Source of the DNA: Nemopilema nomurai
Taxonomy: Eukaryota; Cnidaria; Scyphozoa; Rhizostomeae; Rhizostomatidae
NCBI GenBank assembly: GCA_003864495.1
Contig: ML133463.1
Coordinates: forward strand, 1 to 64,000
Reading direction: 5' to 3'
DNA length: 64,000 nucleotides
The notes beneath the pieces were generated by a model. It saw only the letters and a list, made by a program, of their open reading frames with translations, made no database searches and was not told the DNA's origin. Positions within the stretch are counted from its first letter, which is position 1. Each line of letters starts with the position of its first letter. A program made the position numbers and the translations under genes. Below are positions 51,301-64,000 of the stretch, piece by piece.

Positions 51301-53025
51301 CATGCTAGGTAAAAATAAAGACTAAATACTGCCTGAAAAGCAAGAGGAAAAACCCATGACATGATAATTTCAAATTTACTTTTCCCTGGATCAAAAGGGG
51401 ATGCAGTAATTGACAGCTAACTTACTTTGGTATGACACCAAAAAGTGCCTGCAATTTCATCAATGACTCTGAAACATAATACAATGAGGTTGGGTCCTTC
51501 TCAAGAAAACACTCATAGAATGATGGTTCATATTCCATTGAGAGCAGGTCATGATCAAATGGCACAAGATTCATGGAAAATTGCTGAATATTTGCAAATG
51601 TGCCATATATTCCCTCTCTCTGTAATAAAATGTAGAGCAAAATTTTAGGAGCTATGTGATAAAAATGACAATATAAGGAAAAATTTAGGAAAAATAAGTA
51701 CATAGTTTAGGAAAAGTTTTAAACAATAGTGGACTTTAACAAGAGGAAGCAGAAATATGATTTCAGTACACAAAAGCACTTTCATAAAAAATTCCTCAGT
51801 GTATTGCAAGCATCTGCATGTGAAATTTTGTACAATAGACACTTATTAGAATGTTTGCCTTGGGAGTGTAGACCTAGAAACTTGCAGTATACTAGCTAGT
51901 ATACTTAAATGAGAACATTACATTAAAATATGTTCAGAACTTAAAAGGTTGATAACCAATTGAATTCAATATCTTTCTATACAAAGAGGCTTCTATGTAA
52001 GATGAGTTAAATATTTGTTATTGTTAATAGCATTGGAGATCTTTGCGAGGTTTTTTCATCTTCACCAAAACTTGATGCTTTAGAAACTGCTATTTTATGT
52101 TAGGCAAAATTACTTGATGAAGAAATTGTCAAAAAAGTTATATTTCTTTCAAGTTATCTTACACTGAAACAGAATGATGTGTTGATAGATCATGCAAAGA
52201 GTACTTTTGAATTTACAATTTTAAAGGAAGGAATCCATCCATTTGCTACATTGGAAAGGGCGTTTCCTACCACTTAAAGGGTGTGGTCCTGAAAATTTCT
52301 AGGCTCTGCCCATGCCACCAGATTGTCCCCTCACTATTTGGCAGCTGGGACAGCCAATGGAGGAAGTAAGATCTTGCTCAGTCAGTAAAGCAACAGTTTT
52401 CCAATTCTACAGGGGACGACTGCTTTTCGAAAAATCTTGTACATTTGCAAGCCTCTGAAAAAATTAGCTTGTGTATGGAGATTTTGTAGACTGGATGATT
52501 TCGATGCAATTGATTTCCAAAGCAAGTAATTCAACCTCTTTATTTATCTGCTTGCTGAGGTCCTTTTGCAGATTAACTATACCTTAAGTATCAATAAAAA
52601 GCCAAATTACAGTTATTCAAGACAAAATGCAAGCAACATTTATTGACATACTTGCAACTTCTGCTCACAAAGAAGGCTGGACCTTGGCACGAAAAATATG
52701 TGATACTCCTTTGAGCTCCCTGCCGTTCTTCTTTGGATACATTTTCAATTATCGCATCCATCAACTCAAGTCTAGGCCTCACAAGAAAAATAATATTGCG
52801 CTCTTCGCATGGAGGCAGCCTTCCTTTAGACAGTGGAAACATTTTACCAACATCGTGTTCCTTCAACAAGCTGTACTCGGCAATCAGGCCTACTGGGCCA
52901 GTCAGCGTTTCGTCCCAAACAATGGCTTTACTACCCGGACATCGATCAATGCAGTTCAGAAGCTCTCTTCTTGCAGTTTCTCTTACTAGTGCAAGATTTA
53001 CTTTACCACTTGACAAGTGAGACAT
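48358..53025 (-). CDS. VPS33A: Vacuolar protein sorting 33A (SM protein of HOPS/CORVET), with apparent one-base indels
   Basis: Sec1/Munc18-family subunit of the HOPS and CORVET tethering complexes, acting in SNARE-mediated endosome-lysosome fusion. Exons in gene order: 52652-53025, 51426-51619, 50089-50596, 48358-49119. Start ATG 53023-53025 ([11 protein letters not shown]). Typical VPS33 stretches are [88 protein letters not shown] and [20 protein letters not shown]. Three breaks interrupt the frame: one base missing in exon 1 at the CCC run 52718-52720, one extra in exon 4 at AAA 49030-49032, and one missing at 48864-48865. Allowing for these, the product is about 612 residues, family-typical. 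Introns and all domains are kept, so sequencing or assembly error is likelier than decay. Confidence 0.88.
49869..50063. mobile_element. hAT-like MITE in the last intron of VPS33A
   Basis: The ends CAGTGGCTG and (inverted) CAGTGGTGG fit hAT termini. Flanks are AACGACCT (49861-49868) and AATGACCT (50064-50071), an 8-bp duplication with one mismatch. The 195-bp interior is G/C-run rich and non-coding. Its right flank ends 17 bases from the 5' splice site of exon 3. Confidence 0.75.
50878..50982. repeat. Short tandem repeat GGGGTACTTTGAGCTTTTGA
   Basis: Four imperfect copies of a 30-ish bp unit with GGGGTACTTTGAGCTTTTGAG in the intron between VPS33A exons 2 and 3. Confidence 0.85.
51108..51157. 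repeat. Two-copy 25-bp direct repeat
   Basis: GACCCAAGGGTCCCTGGCA occurs twice in tandem in the VPS33A intron between exons 2 and 3; the core CCAAGGGTCCCTGG is itself partly dyad-symmetric. Confidence 0.8.
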
Positions 53026-54589
53026 TTTCCTACACAACGATAGTCAGATTGGATTGCCACACCAAAATCACTTCTCACGAGAACGAGAATACGTCAATTC
53101 TCGTTTTCGTTTTGAGTCTTTATTTTTAGATGCGAAGATATTAAGATAAACTTGCATCAAAAGCCGAGAAAAATCCTCATTTTGTAGTAACTAAAACAAA
53201 GAATTACCCTAAAACTATGGGTTTATAAGAATCAGTTTAGCTCTACTCACTATAAGATATGATGATCAATAATGGGGAATTGCACTCTTGGGAAGACATT
53301 TCTTGTGGAATCTTTTTGTTATTAGCAATGATATCAAATAGGGAGGTCGAGTGAAAGGTTGTTAAATTCAGAATCTTCAGAGGCACGTACATTATCTGCA
53401 GAAAATGGGTCAAAATATATTAGAAATAGCAGTTTAATGTTGGATGAACATTGAATCATTTGCTTCTTCATAAGAGCAACTCTCCGATAAATTAAAAAAA
53501 GGTCCATCCGTTGGACAGCCTTTGTGAATTCCCTAGTATCTACGTCTTATATGGGGACAATGGTCGCACAACCACTAAGGATTCACTTGTGAATGCATTC
53601 TTTGGTAAAAATGACAGGGTACTGATTATTATGAAATTTCCACCCAGTCCAAAAAGAGAGAATGAGCACTTGTTGTGACAATAGATTTGTTAAAATCTGG
53701 CTTAAAGAGTTTTATCATAGTAAAAACACAACCTCACAAAAGATTAAACAGTGTACATGAAACCTTGAAGCACAGAAACAAGTTTTTAATAGATGCTGCT
53801 GCAAACAGCATGCTACACCAAAAGAAAAAACTTCTTAAGAAAGTGAAGCTTAAACACATACAAACACTCTGCAGCAAAATGTTTCTCTCTTGAAAGGTCA
53901 AGAGTAATTGAAATTGAAATAAAGATGGTTAGGCAAATATGAGACCCAATTTCTCTTTGGCATACATATAAAGAGTAAATGGCATACATTTAAATAACCA
54001 ACATCGTCTGCTGTTTATAGATCTAAAGCCCTTGTACAATGCTGGATTATTCCAGGAATTGATTATGCTCCTAAACAATAGGGCAGCATTTCTTTAGCTC
54101 ATGGGAGAGGTAGAACTAAAACAAATGTAATCTAGAGGCAGCTGTTGTTTTGATAGGTAAACAGCAGGTAGGGTAAAAAGTTGAACAAAGTCCTGGATCA
54201 CGAGCAACATCTGAATCCCAGCTTGATAACTGCATACCCAATCATGTAAACAAGCAAACAGTTATACAAAAACACTGTTTATAAGTAGAAGCAGGTTTTA
54301 AACTAATCTAGAATATGTTGGTCTTGATGTAACCCTCAATCAAAACTTGACAAGAAAACATACAAAGCGTTTCAACCAACAAATGGTAAATTGTTGACAA
54401 GTACCTACAGTTTATTTTATAACATTTACAATAGCAAGTTTGACTACTGTATTTCATACACTACCATCTACTTTGGAAAATCAAAACAGCAAAGAATGAA
54501 TCAAAATAATGAAGGTGACAAGGAAGTAAAAGGGTTATAATAAGACCAACAAATAAACCAAGACGGGCAATTTCAGCAAAGGTTGCATA
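53026..54589. other. Spacer between VPS33A and UBE2M
   Basis: VPS33A promoter side near 53026-53300 and the UBE2M 3' flank just below 54590. I see no gene between them; the small open frame at 53675-53893 has no recognisable domain. Confidence 0.5.
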
Positions 54590-57500
54590 TTATTTAATAC
54601 AACGATCAAAATAGACACTGCCAATATATCCTCCTCTCATGGATCTGGCAACGTTCTGTTCAAATAGTCTTCGATTCTGTCTAAGAATTTCAGCAGCATC
54701 TATAAAGAAGAAAGTTTTCATACAACAAAGCCCTCTTGATGGCAACAAGCAATGCAACCAATTATCTAAATGGAATTTTAATGCTTGAGATTAATATTTT
54801 ATTGGTGGGCAAACATCTAGTCTTTTGTTTTAAAACATGCTTTAGCTAAAATTATATGGCACACAAAATTTCTGATTTACAACACAATATACATGCAAAA
54901 AATTACAAAATCAATAGCTTGAATAAGGGGTTCCTTGACCCCATAAGTATCATGAGGAAATTTCAAGAACTTCATTTTCTCACCTTTGTTCAGAGGGTCT
55001 TCAGGGTTTGGCTCCTAGGAAAGTTTAAAAAATGATTCAATATGTCAAGAAGTTTTTGGTGTTTTTGGTGTTTCAATGTAATGAATCAATTGTTCTCTTC
55101 TTTAGAAATTTAATCTAAACTTCTGAAAAGGACCATTGATCAGTGAATATCTTTGTTGGCAGAATTTTACAAACATTTGACAAAACAGACCAGACAGAAG
55201 ATCTTTGACTTATGAAATGAGTTTAGTTATTACAAAAACAAATATTTAAAAGTGCTATTCTACCACACACAGATTTGAATGTCTTGCAACATTTTTTATC
55301 TCTATTACTTATAGATAAAAAAGCCAATCTATACAAGTGGCATAAAAATAAGTAAAAACCACCTAGAAAAGGTAAGGCTTTGGGGTGAAAGAGGGAGTTG
55401 AAATGATCTATCAGGCTAAAATTCTTTCAACTTACCAAAAATAAATATTGAAGACCATATACTATAGAGTTGATTGTAAGAACTGGTTTCCAATCTTCCC
55501 TAGAAGATGAGTAAGGGCATTTTACAAAATTTTCTCTCAACATAGCAATATCCTGGTACCCTGGAGCATCAAACTTCTAACTATGATGATCAAATCAACC
55601 AATATGTTTTTAGAGAAATTGACAGATTTACATTCATTTTGACGATTAATAAAATACAAGTTAATAAAAGTTGCAAAGCTTCTCTTTTGTGTGCAGGGAT
55701 AAATATATCAAATAAAACTGATTTTACATGATGGAAGCCAGAAAACAGGAAACTAGATTAATTAGCATTGATAGGATGGAAAATTAATTAGCCCCAGTGC
55801 TACCAAGATGGTGCCAATTCAAACCAACAAGACTGGGTAAGCAGATAAGAAAGCACCACTGCTTTGAAGACAAAAACGAATATTTCCTGATGTAAGAAGG
55901 CTGTAAACAATAATTGACAGAAAAATTTGAATTTATGAAAGTAAATCACTGCAGATAACAAGGATGTTACTCTAGGCATGTACATATGTTGCAATACAAT
56001 TGAGGCTGAACAATTCTTATCTAGACATGAAGGTACTTACCTAAGAATGTTTAGACAAACATTTCCTTCAAGGTCAATATTTGGATGATAAACCTGATTT
56101 GAAGAGGAAATATTAGACCATTAAGTATCTGTTAGTACTTAACAATATGCAACAAAATATTCTAAACTTGAAGTATACATTAGAAAAATTAAAACTGATT
56201 TTCTCAAGCAAAACATCTCGCTCTTCAATGCATTAAATAATATATCTAGATTAAATAACATTTTGAGATTTGAATGAGTGATTTAAAAAATCATCAAGTT
56301 ACTGACCATAGTTTCACATTTGACTTTGGGTGGTTCGTGGGGGTAGTTTGGACCAACCTAGAAAGACAACATTGAAATTTATGAAGTCTAAACAAGCCTG
56401 GATAAAAATATTTAGATGCATAAGTATGAAAAAGCAGAGGTAACAACTTTATATACAACTTGCTAAATTTTTGAATAATTGAATGGGATCAAAGCACAAC
56501 ATAATTCTCACAGTAAATGACCATGAAACAGTATTTACATGTATATATAATTATAATTGAAATCACAACACCAAGAGAATGTTAACAAATCAACTTTCAA
56601 CTTCCTGCTTAAAATGTATACCTTGAAACTAAAGGCGAATTTCCCAGTTTTGTAGAAACCCTACAAAGAACACCAAAATAAATATTACATTGCAGAATAC
56701 TTGAAAATGCAAACTCTTCTAACAAAACAGGCCGCTAATAATTCTATCAATTCCCTAATGTAGTGAGCTATAACAAGCTTGTGTGTTGCGATGAGTAGAA
56801 TATATTGAAATCATCATTATTAAACACCACAAAATTATTAAAGCTGCAAGGAGCTAACTCATAAAGCCCCTTTGAAAAGTTGTTAGCCAGAATTAAATAT
56901 TTTTTCATAAACAATCACCATGCCAAAAAAATATAATTCACTTTCATCAAAATCTAATCCATTGAAAAATAAATACAACAAAAATATAATGCACAATGAA
57001 ATTATGCAGAGAGCTGAGCTTGCAAGCAAAAAGGGATAAAAAAGCAAAAACGTTTTACCTCATCTGGACAAATAACAAGTTTAAAATTGAGAAGGTCATC
57101 TGGGTCGGGAAATTCTGTCTGACATGTTTTGGGTAACTGAAGCTCATTGAGATCTGTAAAGAGAAATAAGCTTACTTGAAAAGCATGGTGAGATAAAAAG
57201 CAGTTTATAAGCAACTCTAGTTTTGGTTATACAGAATTTGATATAAGGCCTAGGATTTTCATTATGTTAAGATGGCATTTGCTGCAAAAGCAAAGAAGAA
57301 AGGATAATAAAAACAAACTAGTTTGGTGAATGCAGAATTTGATATAAGGCCTAGGATTTTCATTATGTTAAGATGGCATTTGCTGCAAGAAGGAGGAATT
57401 TATATAAAGAAAACTTTGATTTCTAAATATACTTTTGCCACATGAGGTGGTCAATTTGAGAATTTGGATGCTTGGAATATATTTTTGTCTGTATTTGAAA

Positions 57501-57929
57501 ATAGGCAGATCAAGTATTAGCCATCAGACATAAGAAAACAAAACTAAGCCTATTTGCATTTGTACTTTGAAAAAACATTTCGTGAATTTATTTGGAATAA
57601 GGTGATTGCCCATTGTTTCCTCTAAAGCAAAGAGCGGAAATGACGTTTTAGTGGCAATCGCAACAGTCTCCCGTTAGAACCCAGGCCTCTATGAAAAGAA
57701 TCCATTGATCAACTTAGGGTAGGGCCTAATCCTAAAAAATAATGTAAAAGCGTCTGAGAAAAGCTTCTCGTGTACAAAATGAAGACTTAGAGATATGAAG
57801 CATACAATACCGCAGCGAGAAATTCTAACCTTTTTGTATCCGAAGCTGCGCGGCTGAAGCACGTTTGGCTCCTGGCTTCCCTGCATCGCCTTCCCGTTTT
57901 TGTTGTTTCAACGAGAATAACTTGATCAT
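54590..57929 (-). CDS. UBE2M: NEDD8-conjugating enzyme UBC12 (UBE2M)
   Basis: E2 enzyme that takes NEDD8 from the NAE1-UBA3 E1 and passes it to cullins with RBX1/DCN1. Eight exons with perfect phase agreement give 180 residues, close to the family length: 57830-57929, 57059-57153, 56622-56660, 56307-56357, 56041-56093, 55436-55499, 54984-55014, 54590-54699. Start ATG 57927-57929. The N-terminal [14 protein letters not shown] is the UBC12-specific tail that docks on the E1 and DCN1. The core shows [20 protein letters not shown] (residues 40-59), the HPN motif at 98-100, and the active-site Cys at about residue 108 in [11 protein letters not shown]. The C-terminus is [15 protein letters not shown] followed by TAA. 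No anomaly seen. Confidence 0.96.
57232..57390. repeat. Direct repeat of about 58 bp, offset 101 bp
   Basis: The block CAGAATTTGATATAAGGCCT through GATGGCATTTGCTGCAA occurs at about 57232-57289 and again at 57333-57390, nearly identical, in the first intron of UBE2M. Confidence 0.85.
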
Positions 57930-59649
57930 TAATTCTTTCCAAACACCTTAATTTGCCAAGTAAATTTACACTGCCCTATGGTCTAGCTCTCTTTTACGAA
58001 GCAAAAACCTAGCAACATTGTCGTCTATTTTTGCATCTCATCCTCTGGTATGCGAAATGACTGCGATAGCGACCTCGTTCTGAAAACGAGTATATCAACA
58101 CAAAACAAAGATAGAATGATGGTGGTTATACATGAATGATGTGGAATGGGGGTGTTTGTAGTCAATTGATATTTAACAAAAGTATTTTGAAAATATGATG
58201 CCTCGCTTTCTTTCCATGAAAAAAGACTTCTCAATGTGAATAGAATCAGTGTCTATTTTTGTCGATGGCTTGATCTATCTGATGAAAAAGCCTTATAAAT
58301 TTTGATTAGATTTAAATTTGTCGAAAGAAATAAACCTTCCGCGAGCAACGTATATAACAAATAAGCAAAACGATGAAACTTTCTTGCCTTAAATGCATTG
58401 AAAATTTTAATGCACGGTTGAAACATCATGATCACCCTAGTGAGTGAGATAGCTAATGACGGAGTGAGTGATTGAGTGAGGGAGTAATTTATCAAAAATA
58501 AGTTTTGCGTGTACAATTCATGATCATTCGTCTTAGTTACCTAATTAAATACATAAGAACAATTTTATGTTGAAATTCTTTATGAAAGTTACTCAGGTAA
58601 TCATCATTTATTTGCTTCTGGTTTCAATCGAACGAATGGAAAGACTTTATTTATGAATTACCAAGTGACCATAAGGAAATATTATGCATGGCATTTTCCA
58701 AGCACTTTACACAATATAATCAGCAACGTGAGTTTTTAAAGCCATAAGAAAATCGAATCGACAGTTTCCTGGGAGCTAAACAGATGTCGCTAAATTCCTG
58801 TGAAAATCTTTGGCATCAATAATTGAAAAAATTGAATTGCAAAGACAGCCATATTTTGATGATAAGCTTACACGTAATCCATAAAAGAAGCTCGAGTTGA
58901 CATTTGACTTTATTCATGTCGGAAAGCAGTATCGAGTTTACAGTTTATAAACATGGTTGTCAATGTCATGAAGTAGTTTGAAGTTGTTTGGCAATACAGC
59001 AACTTAAAGGACATAGCAACTGAGAACCTTATCAAATTCTAAATAGAAGAGCTTATTTTGACCATCAAGGAAAAATCCAAGGCAAACCACAGGCACTCTA
59101 AAAGAATAGATGAAATATTTAAATATGAAAACACACTATGTAATTCTGCAACTAAATACTAAATCATGAGCTAACTATCATTCTACACACCCATCTTATT
59201 AACTAAAGCGTTATTCAAGATTTTCAATCAAAAATTCTACGTATATTATAATTTAAATGCATATTCAATTCTGCAGAACATTGGGGAAAGGAGAAAACAC
59301 GCATTCGGGCTGGCTGTCTCATTCCAGAGAGAAGGAAAACGAGGCTGGGTACAAATGGTGTAGCACCGAATGAATAGATGATATCCGAAACATTGGAAAG
59401 AGGACTGTCATAGAGAAATTAAAAGCTTGTTATACTAAATAGCGGGGAAATGGGGGGGGGGGGCTGAGATTTTTTGGCGGAAGAACATCAATGCGTTATA
59501 GGTACAAATTTACACATATGGAGAAAATTGAACTCCCAGCGGGCACAAAATTACCTACTTTGAGATGTCGGTTATATGGTTATGAGAATTGATGGAAAAC
59601 AAATATCACGATGCTTTAAATAAACTTTGTGGAGTGAACGAGTTCGAGC
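57930..59649. other. Spacer between UBE2M and the ChaC gene
   Basis: UBE2M promoter side near 57930-58050. A short GAGTGAGTGA-type repeat lies at 58436-58495 and a G-run near 59451-59461. No gene recognised. Confidence 0.5.
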
Positions 59650-62600
59650 TCAGTCTTGACGCTCGATATCTTTATCATTCAAGACCATTGCTTTATTAGA
59701 AGCAGGATACGCAGTCTTAAATTGCTCCTCTCGCTTCAAAGATGTCGAAAGCACTCTGTCTATCAGTTCATTCTTTACTCTTTTCTCTAAATCAAAGAGA
59801 TGGTCATCTGGTACCCCCATCTTTCTGACAGCTTTTGCCAATTCCAGTAAATATTCGCTGTTGTGTCCACTCGGTCCTATAGATGTTGCGACCTGCTTTG
59901 CAATTTCATCCGGGGGTGCATCACCGAGAAATTCTTCATTATCCTCCGTAGCAATGTAAACGTACACTTGAAAACGCACCAGTCCAGCCTCCTTTGGGTG
60001 AAAGTCGACGCTGTGGAGCGAATAGCCTCCTTTTTCGCGGTGGTTGAGATACGCCATCACTTCGGGAACGGATGCAGGTAGTACCTGGTAGGCCACACCC
60101 CATGTCAGTTCCTAAAAATGAAAAATATGTTCCAATAGTAATGGATATTCTCGCTCGTTCCAGAAATACAGCTTGAGAAAGCGCTGCTGCAGCGATTTCC
60201 TTTTAAAAAACTTTTTATAAGGAACAACCAGTGCAAATATTTTCAAATTCTTTCACTTGTAAATACCAACAGAACAGAACAGTACATCTATAGACATTGA
60301 AACAGCTTCACACAACGAAAAGTTTAAGCAAAATTATAGACATGAAAAAGGGAATTAGAAATTGACTTCTCCCGAATTCACATTTTGAGACGGAAACAAT
60401 ACAAGTAGATTCTGGGCAAGGAGATTCTTAGAGATGCCGTGAAAGTAAAGAGTCACCAACCTTCTCCTTTGGTATGAGGGTTACAACACGCCCAGGCTAA
60501 AAATGGCAAAAAATATTGTCAATAATCAGTTGTGAGACTCGTCAAAATATGTGTTTAGTTATTCAATGTGATTCTCTACATTATGTTTAGTAAGGGCAAC
60601 CAGAGATTGTGTTAGAAATTGGACGATCTCCTTGATCCAAAGAACACATGCGACTCATGTGGAAATGGCAACAAGGATAATGGCACCTCTCATTCCGCTG
60701 TAACTTTGAAAAGTCAGGCAAAAAGTTAACGCAAGTAACAAACCACTCGCTTTGGGGGTACATATAGAAGTGAAAACGAGGTTAGCCTAATTATTACATA
60801 TGCTTATTAATTAGAAATTTGTCTGTTGATATTTCCGTAACACAGTGCTCAATATATATGCACGTAGAGCGTAATATAGCATAGAGTTAGAGAAAATAAA
60901 ACTACATGTTTTATCTCTACAAGCCTGTTTCGTGAATAGCTCACTCTTCAGGAGATGTTGATACGCTAAAATATTCCTCGTATAGATACATAAGTTGTAC
61001 AGAAGGTGTTACATAATGTGTGAGGCTATACAGGTGAAATAAAGGCGGTACAAAAGGCTATACAAAAGGTGAAACAAAAGCGGTACATAGAAAGGTTTAG
61101 GTGTTATATAATAATGTTTTGTTTCTATGGCTGCAAGAAGATACGAGTTTGTTGCGTTTGTTAAGTGTTGATAATTCAGATGATTCCTGTGAAGATTCCT
61201 CCCTAGGGTTTTTCTGGCTCTGTTAATTGGGTGTACTCCTATTCTCCTGTTTTGACGCTGTCTCCTATGAAGATTTACATAGGGGTTTTGGGCTAGCCCT
61301 AAACGGTACATTTCATGATTTCGTGTGTTGTCAACGGACCCTTAATTTAAACATGAAATCCAAAGGCATTACAATAAGAAATGCTCTCTTACGCGCTTTC
61401 AGTTAAATGACCAATATGAACACATAATGTAATATCAAGCGCGCGCAAGCAATCAAAAGCAAGCACGCTTTTAGTGTGAACGCAGCCTAAAAGTCAGAAC
61501 ATTCATGGTTTTTGTCTCTTTCTAAGTACGAGAAATGGGGGGAGGGGGTGGGGGTGGGGGCTGAGCCTTGAAAATGCTACCAAGGTGGGCTGCACCCCCC
61601 GAGCCCCAGTCTGAAGAGTATGGCATGTGCACACCGGAGATGTTTTTGTACAAAACCTGTGGCACACTGGATATTTTTGGGTGTGGCAACTGAGGTGGGC
61701 ATGGCTGGGTGTGGTCCTATAGAAAATGTCAGCTGATAAAAACAAGTACAGTTGTGTATGAAAAGTTTGAGATATCACGAATCTTACTTGACAAATGTAC
61801 AAATAGAAACTTGCGCTATCTTCAATAGTATACTTCAAAATGTATTTAAAGGACTGGTGAGGTTGGCAGCTTCTTAAATTATAACACTTACTATCGAAGG
61901 TTTTAAGTGACAGTCAGAGAGCCAACGTTGTCGGCACGAATCTGCGAATGTCCCTATTTGTTATTGTAAAGAAATATATTTAATGATTACCTACTTAACC
62001 AAAAATAGGCTGGAGACAAAATTTTAATTTCCAAACAACTTCCCAGACGTCAGTCTTTATTGAGTCTCCAACATTGTGTCTCCTTCGCGTTTTTGCGATG
62101 AAATGCAAATTTAAAAATTTTAACCACAACAGGGGAAATAGCTAGTGCTCAACAGCACACCAGAAATGTTTGGTGGTGCACACCGGCACACCAGGCTTTT
62201 TGCTCGTGCACACTGGAGATCTCGTCGAAAAGTGCCATACCCTGCAGACCGGCCTGGGCCTCCCTCCACACCTCTACATCCCTGTTTTGCAGCTCTTGCT
62301 ATAACTGCTGCATGGTGATGTACAAGTAGGCAAAAGGTCTATAACTATTTAGGATCTTAAATGGTGGTTTAGGCCGCTGTGCCATTTCCTAAACTTGCAT
62401 AAAAATTGTCAACCGGCGTATTCTTTTGTGATGCAAAAACGTACACACGCAATTAAACAAACACAACCAAAACAAAAGGTAGAATTCAGCATGACTTTTA
62501 GTCCGGGTACACAAACGCATGGCAATTTTGGTTATGTATTAACTGTGTTCCATTTGTAACGAATTATGTACCCTAAGATCGCACCATGAGAAGACGACAC

Positions 62601-63072
62601 GATTTGCAACTCATTGCGTTTAACTTCTAGTTACATCGGCAAGAAATTCATACTTTTAGATCAATATTCACAGCCTTTTTAAAGCAACAGTTTACAACAA
62701 AATCGAGACTAAATTATGAACTGACTCAAGGAACTGATATCGACTCAGGGATAAACGTACTGTTATTTGAACCATCAGTTACAAGATTTTTTACGAAGCA
62801 CTTTTATTCTAACAAAAGCCAAACATTAGATCGATTCAAAACAAACTCACGTTGCCAGGAACTCCCCTATGGTCTGTGCTGCCTTGCCAAAATCTCCGCA
62901 TAAACCCAGTTATATATCCACTGACCTTTCTCGAATATGGGAAATTTGTTTTCCAAATGAGCGAGCCGTACCCGAAAATCCAAATTGATTCATCGTCTGC
63001 AGTATTTGTTTGTGAGGTGTCAGTTTGAACACTTTTAGTTGAGTCCCAGATAGGCTCGTCTGTGGGTGGCAT
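59650..63072 (-). CDS. CHAC2: Glutathione-specific gamma-glutamylcyclotransferase, ChaC2-like
   Basis: Cytosolic ChaC enzyme releasing 5-oxoproline and Cys-Gly from glutathione. Three exons, phase 0 at both junctions: 62851-63072, 60461-60496 and 59650-60111, giving 239 residues. The substrate-loop motif FGYGSLIW lies at residues 33-40; [13 protein letters not shown] (61-73) runs into [12 protein letters not shown] in the 36-bp middle exon, then WGVAYQV. The presumed catalytic Glu is E112 in REKGGY, and [14 protein letters not shown] lies further on. STDHRGVPG and REKGGY favour the ChaC2 over the ChaC1 type. About 29 residues precede the core and a roughly 40-residue tail follows it, making it longer than vertebrate CHAC2. 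I chose ATG 63070-63072; the frame is open further upstream with other Met codons (to 63363), so a longer N-terminus cannot be excluded. Confidence 0.9.
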
Positions 63073-64000
63073 GATGTGAAGTTTACTTGGAGAAGAAACG
63101 CAAAAGTGCTTCCAGCCTACCCTTCTTTCGTTCAGCTCGTGTTTAGGCCTACCAACAACATGTATTATCCCTTCCCAAAGCGACTTGCTCAAGCCATGAA
63201 TAACTCTCCTTTGGTTGTGGATAAGAGAGCACGTTATTGTCATGAAACAATCAAATAATGGCGGCGGTTTAACCGAAGAATCTTTGCAGAGTTTAATTGC
63301 ATTGCTATTATTTACAGGCCAAAGATCATGGAGGCTAGCCACCAGTGACAACGTGAAAGTCACATGTCCACGCAGAAATGACGTAATCGGAGGGGCGGAA
63401 ACTTGTGGTGGGGCAGAAAACCAGACAAGGTTATGGTAACCACGTTTTTACCCATATTTGAAACCCTCTTTCCGTCGCTCTCGCAGGTACAACTAGATCT
63501 ATCATACAATCCAGCGGAAGACGCAAGATAAAAGTCCGGTTTTATCTGGCTGTTGGATTGCAAGCTTTTTTCTAACTTTACTTATTCTGCACATTCTATT
63601 TTACAATTCAACGACCTTGTTATTTCAAATTTATTCATTTGATGGCGCAAGGAATCATTTGACCAAAGGGGCATTAACCTCCCAAAAATTTCGACGCAGC
63701 ACCCTCCTAAATTATTTATGCTTGGTAGAGGGCTCGTACCCTCAGGTCCCTTATCCTTTGCGCATGCGTAGGCAAAATTTAATAGGCAGTGGGTGCTTCG
63801 CAAGGGACTCGTGTGATTATTATTTAGAAAAAATGACGACAATTTTAACCCTTAATAAGAGGCCCTCTGCAGTCAGCAATCTTCTAGAATTAACCATGTT
63901 TAAAATCTGCAGGGATAAGCAGTGATTTATAAAGGGGACCGAGCAGCCAAGTGACTTTCTATATAAAATTGAGTCGTAAAATATAACTTGAAAAATAAGT
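63073..64000. other. Upstream flank of the ChaC gene
   Basis: Probably holds the ChaC promoter and 5' untranslated region. Open frames on both strands (for example 63617-63925 plus strand) have no recognisable domain and I do not call them genes. Confidence 0.45.

Noticed and set aside
61555..62290. Possible inverted-repeat element (GTATGGCA...TGCACAC blocks on both sides)
   Set aside because: Arms are only weakly similar by eye and no clean ends or target duplication could be defined.
1..64000. tRNA, rRNA or CRISPR-like arrays
   Set aside because: No cloverleaf with box A/B was recognised, no rRNA segment, and the tandem arrays have no unique spacers; this is a eukaryotic locus.

Overview
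The window is animal nuclear DNA. It is AT-rich by eye, with short exons, GT-AG introns of roughly 0.1-5 kb, and many minisatellites and short inverted-repeat elements. The gene set (mitochondrial choline dehydrogenase, a SEFIR-type IL-17 receptor-like protein, a pipsqueak/CENP-B/PHD protein, VPS33A, the NEDD8 E2 UBE2M, a ChaC gamma-glutamylcyclotransferase) is metazoan. An early-branching animal, most likely an anthozoan cnidarian (coral or anemone), is my inference; nothing in the sequence names the species. Every gene I can support lies on the minus strand, so each is read from high to low coordinates. Exon structures were rebuilt by hand from splice sites and reading phase.

Layout: (1) 1-16215 is a tandem segmental duplication of about 8 kb. 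Each unit holds a choline dehydrogenase gene. Copy A (236-5788) has seven intact exons and loses only its last exon to the left edge. Copy B (7907-13915) has all eight exons but carries single-base frameshifts. A third, partial copy of the upstream flank sits at 16226-16680. (2) 13916-18629 holds no gene I recognise. (3) 18630-34062 is a 20-exon IL-17 receptor-like gene (691 aa) whose phases all agree. (4) 36856-46282 is a six-exon gene (897 aa) encoding four pipsqueak-like helix-turn-helix units, a CENP-B-type DNA-binding domain and a C-terminal PHD finger. Its first coding intron contains a 3.8-kb element with about 370-bp terminal inverted repeats, an ATTA target duplication and an internal 120-bp satellite. 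(5) 48358-53025 is VPS33A, recognisable throughout but with three one-base indels. (6) 54590-57929 is UBE2M, complete in eight exons. (7) 59650-63072 is a CHAC2-like gene in three exons.

The genes do not form a pathway. They cover choline-to-betaine oxidation, cytokine-type signalling, DNA binding/chromatin, endolysosomal tethering, neddylation and glutathione breakdown. The most interesting material is the non-standard protein architecture at 36856-46282, the inverted-repeat/satellite element inside its intron (one dyad is shared by its ends and its satellite), a minisatellite that reiterates the 3' splice site of the last exon of choline dehydrogenase copy B, and a pattern of one-base indels that may reflect assembly error rather than gene death.
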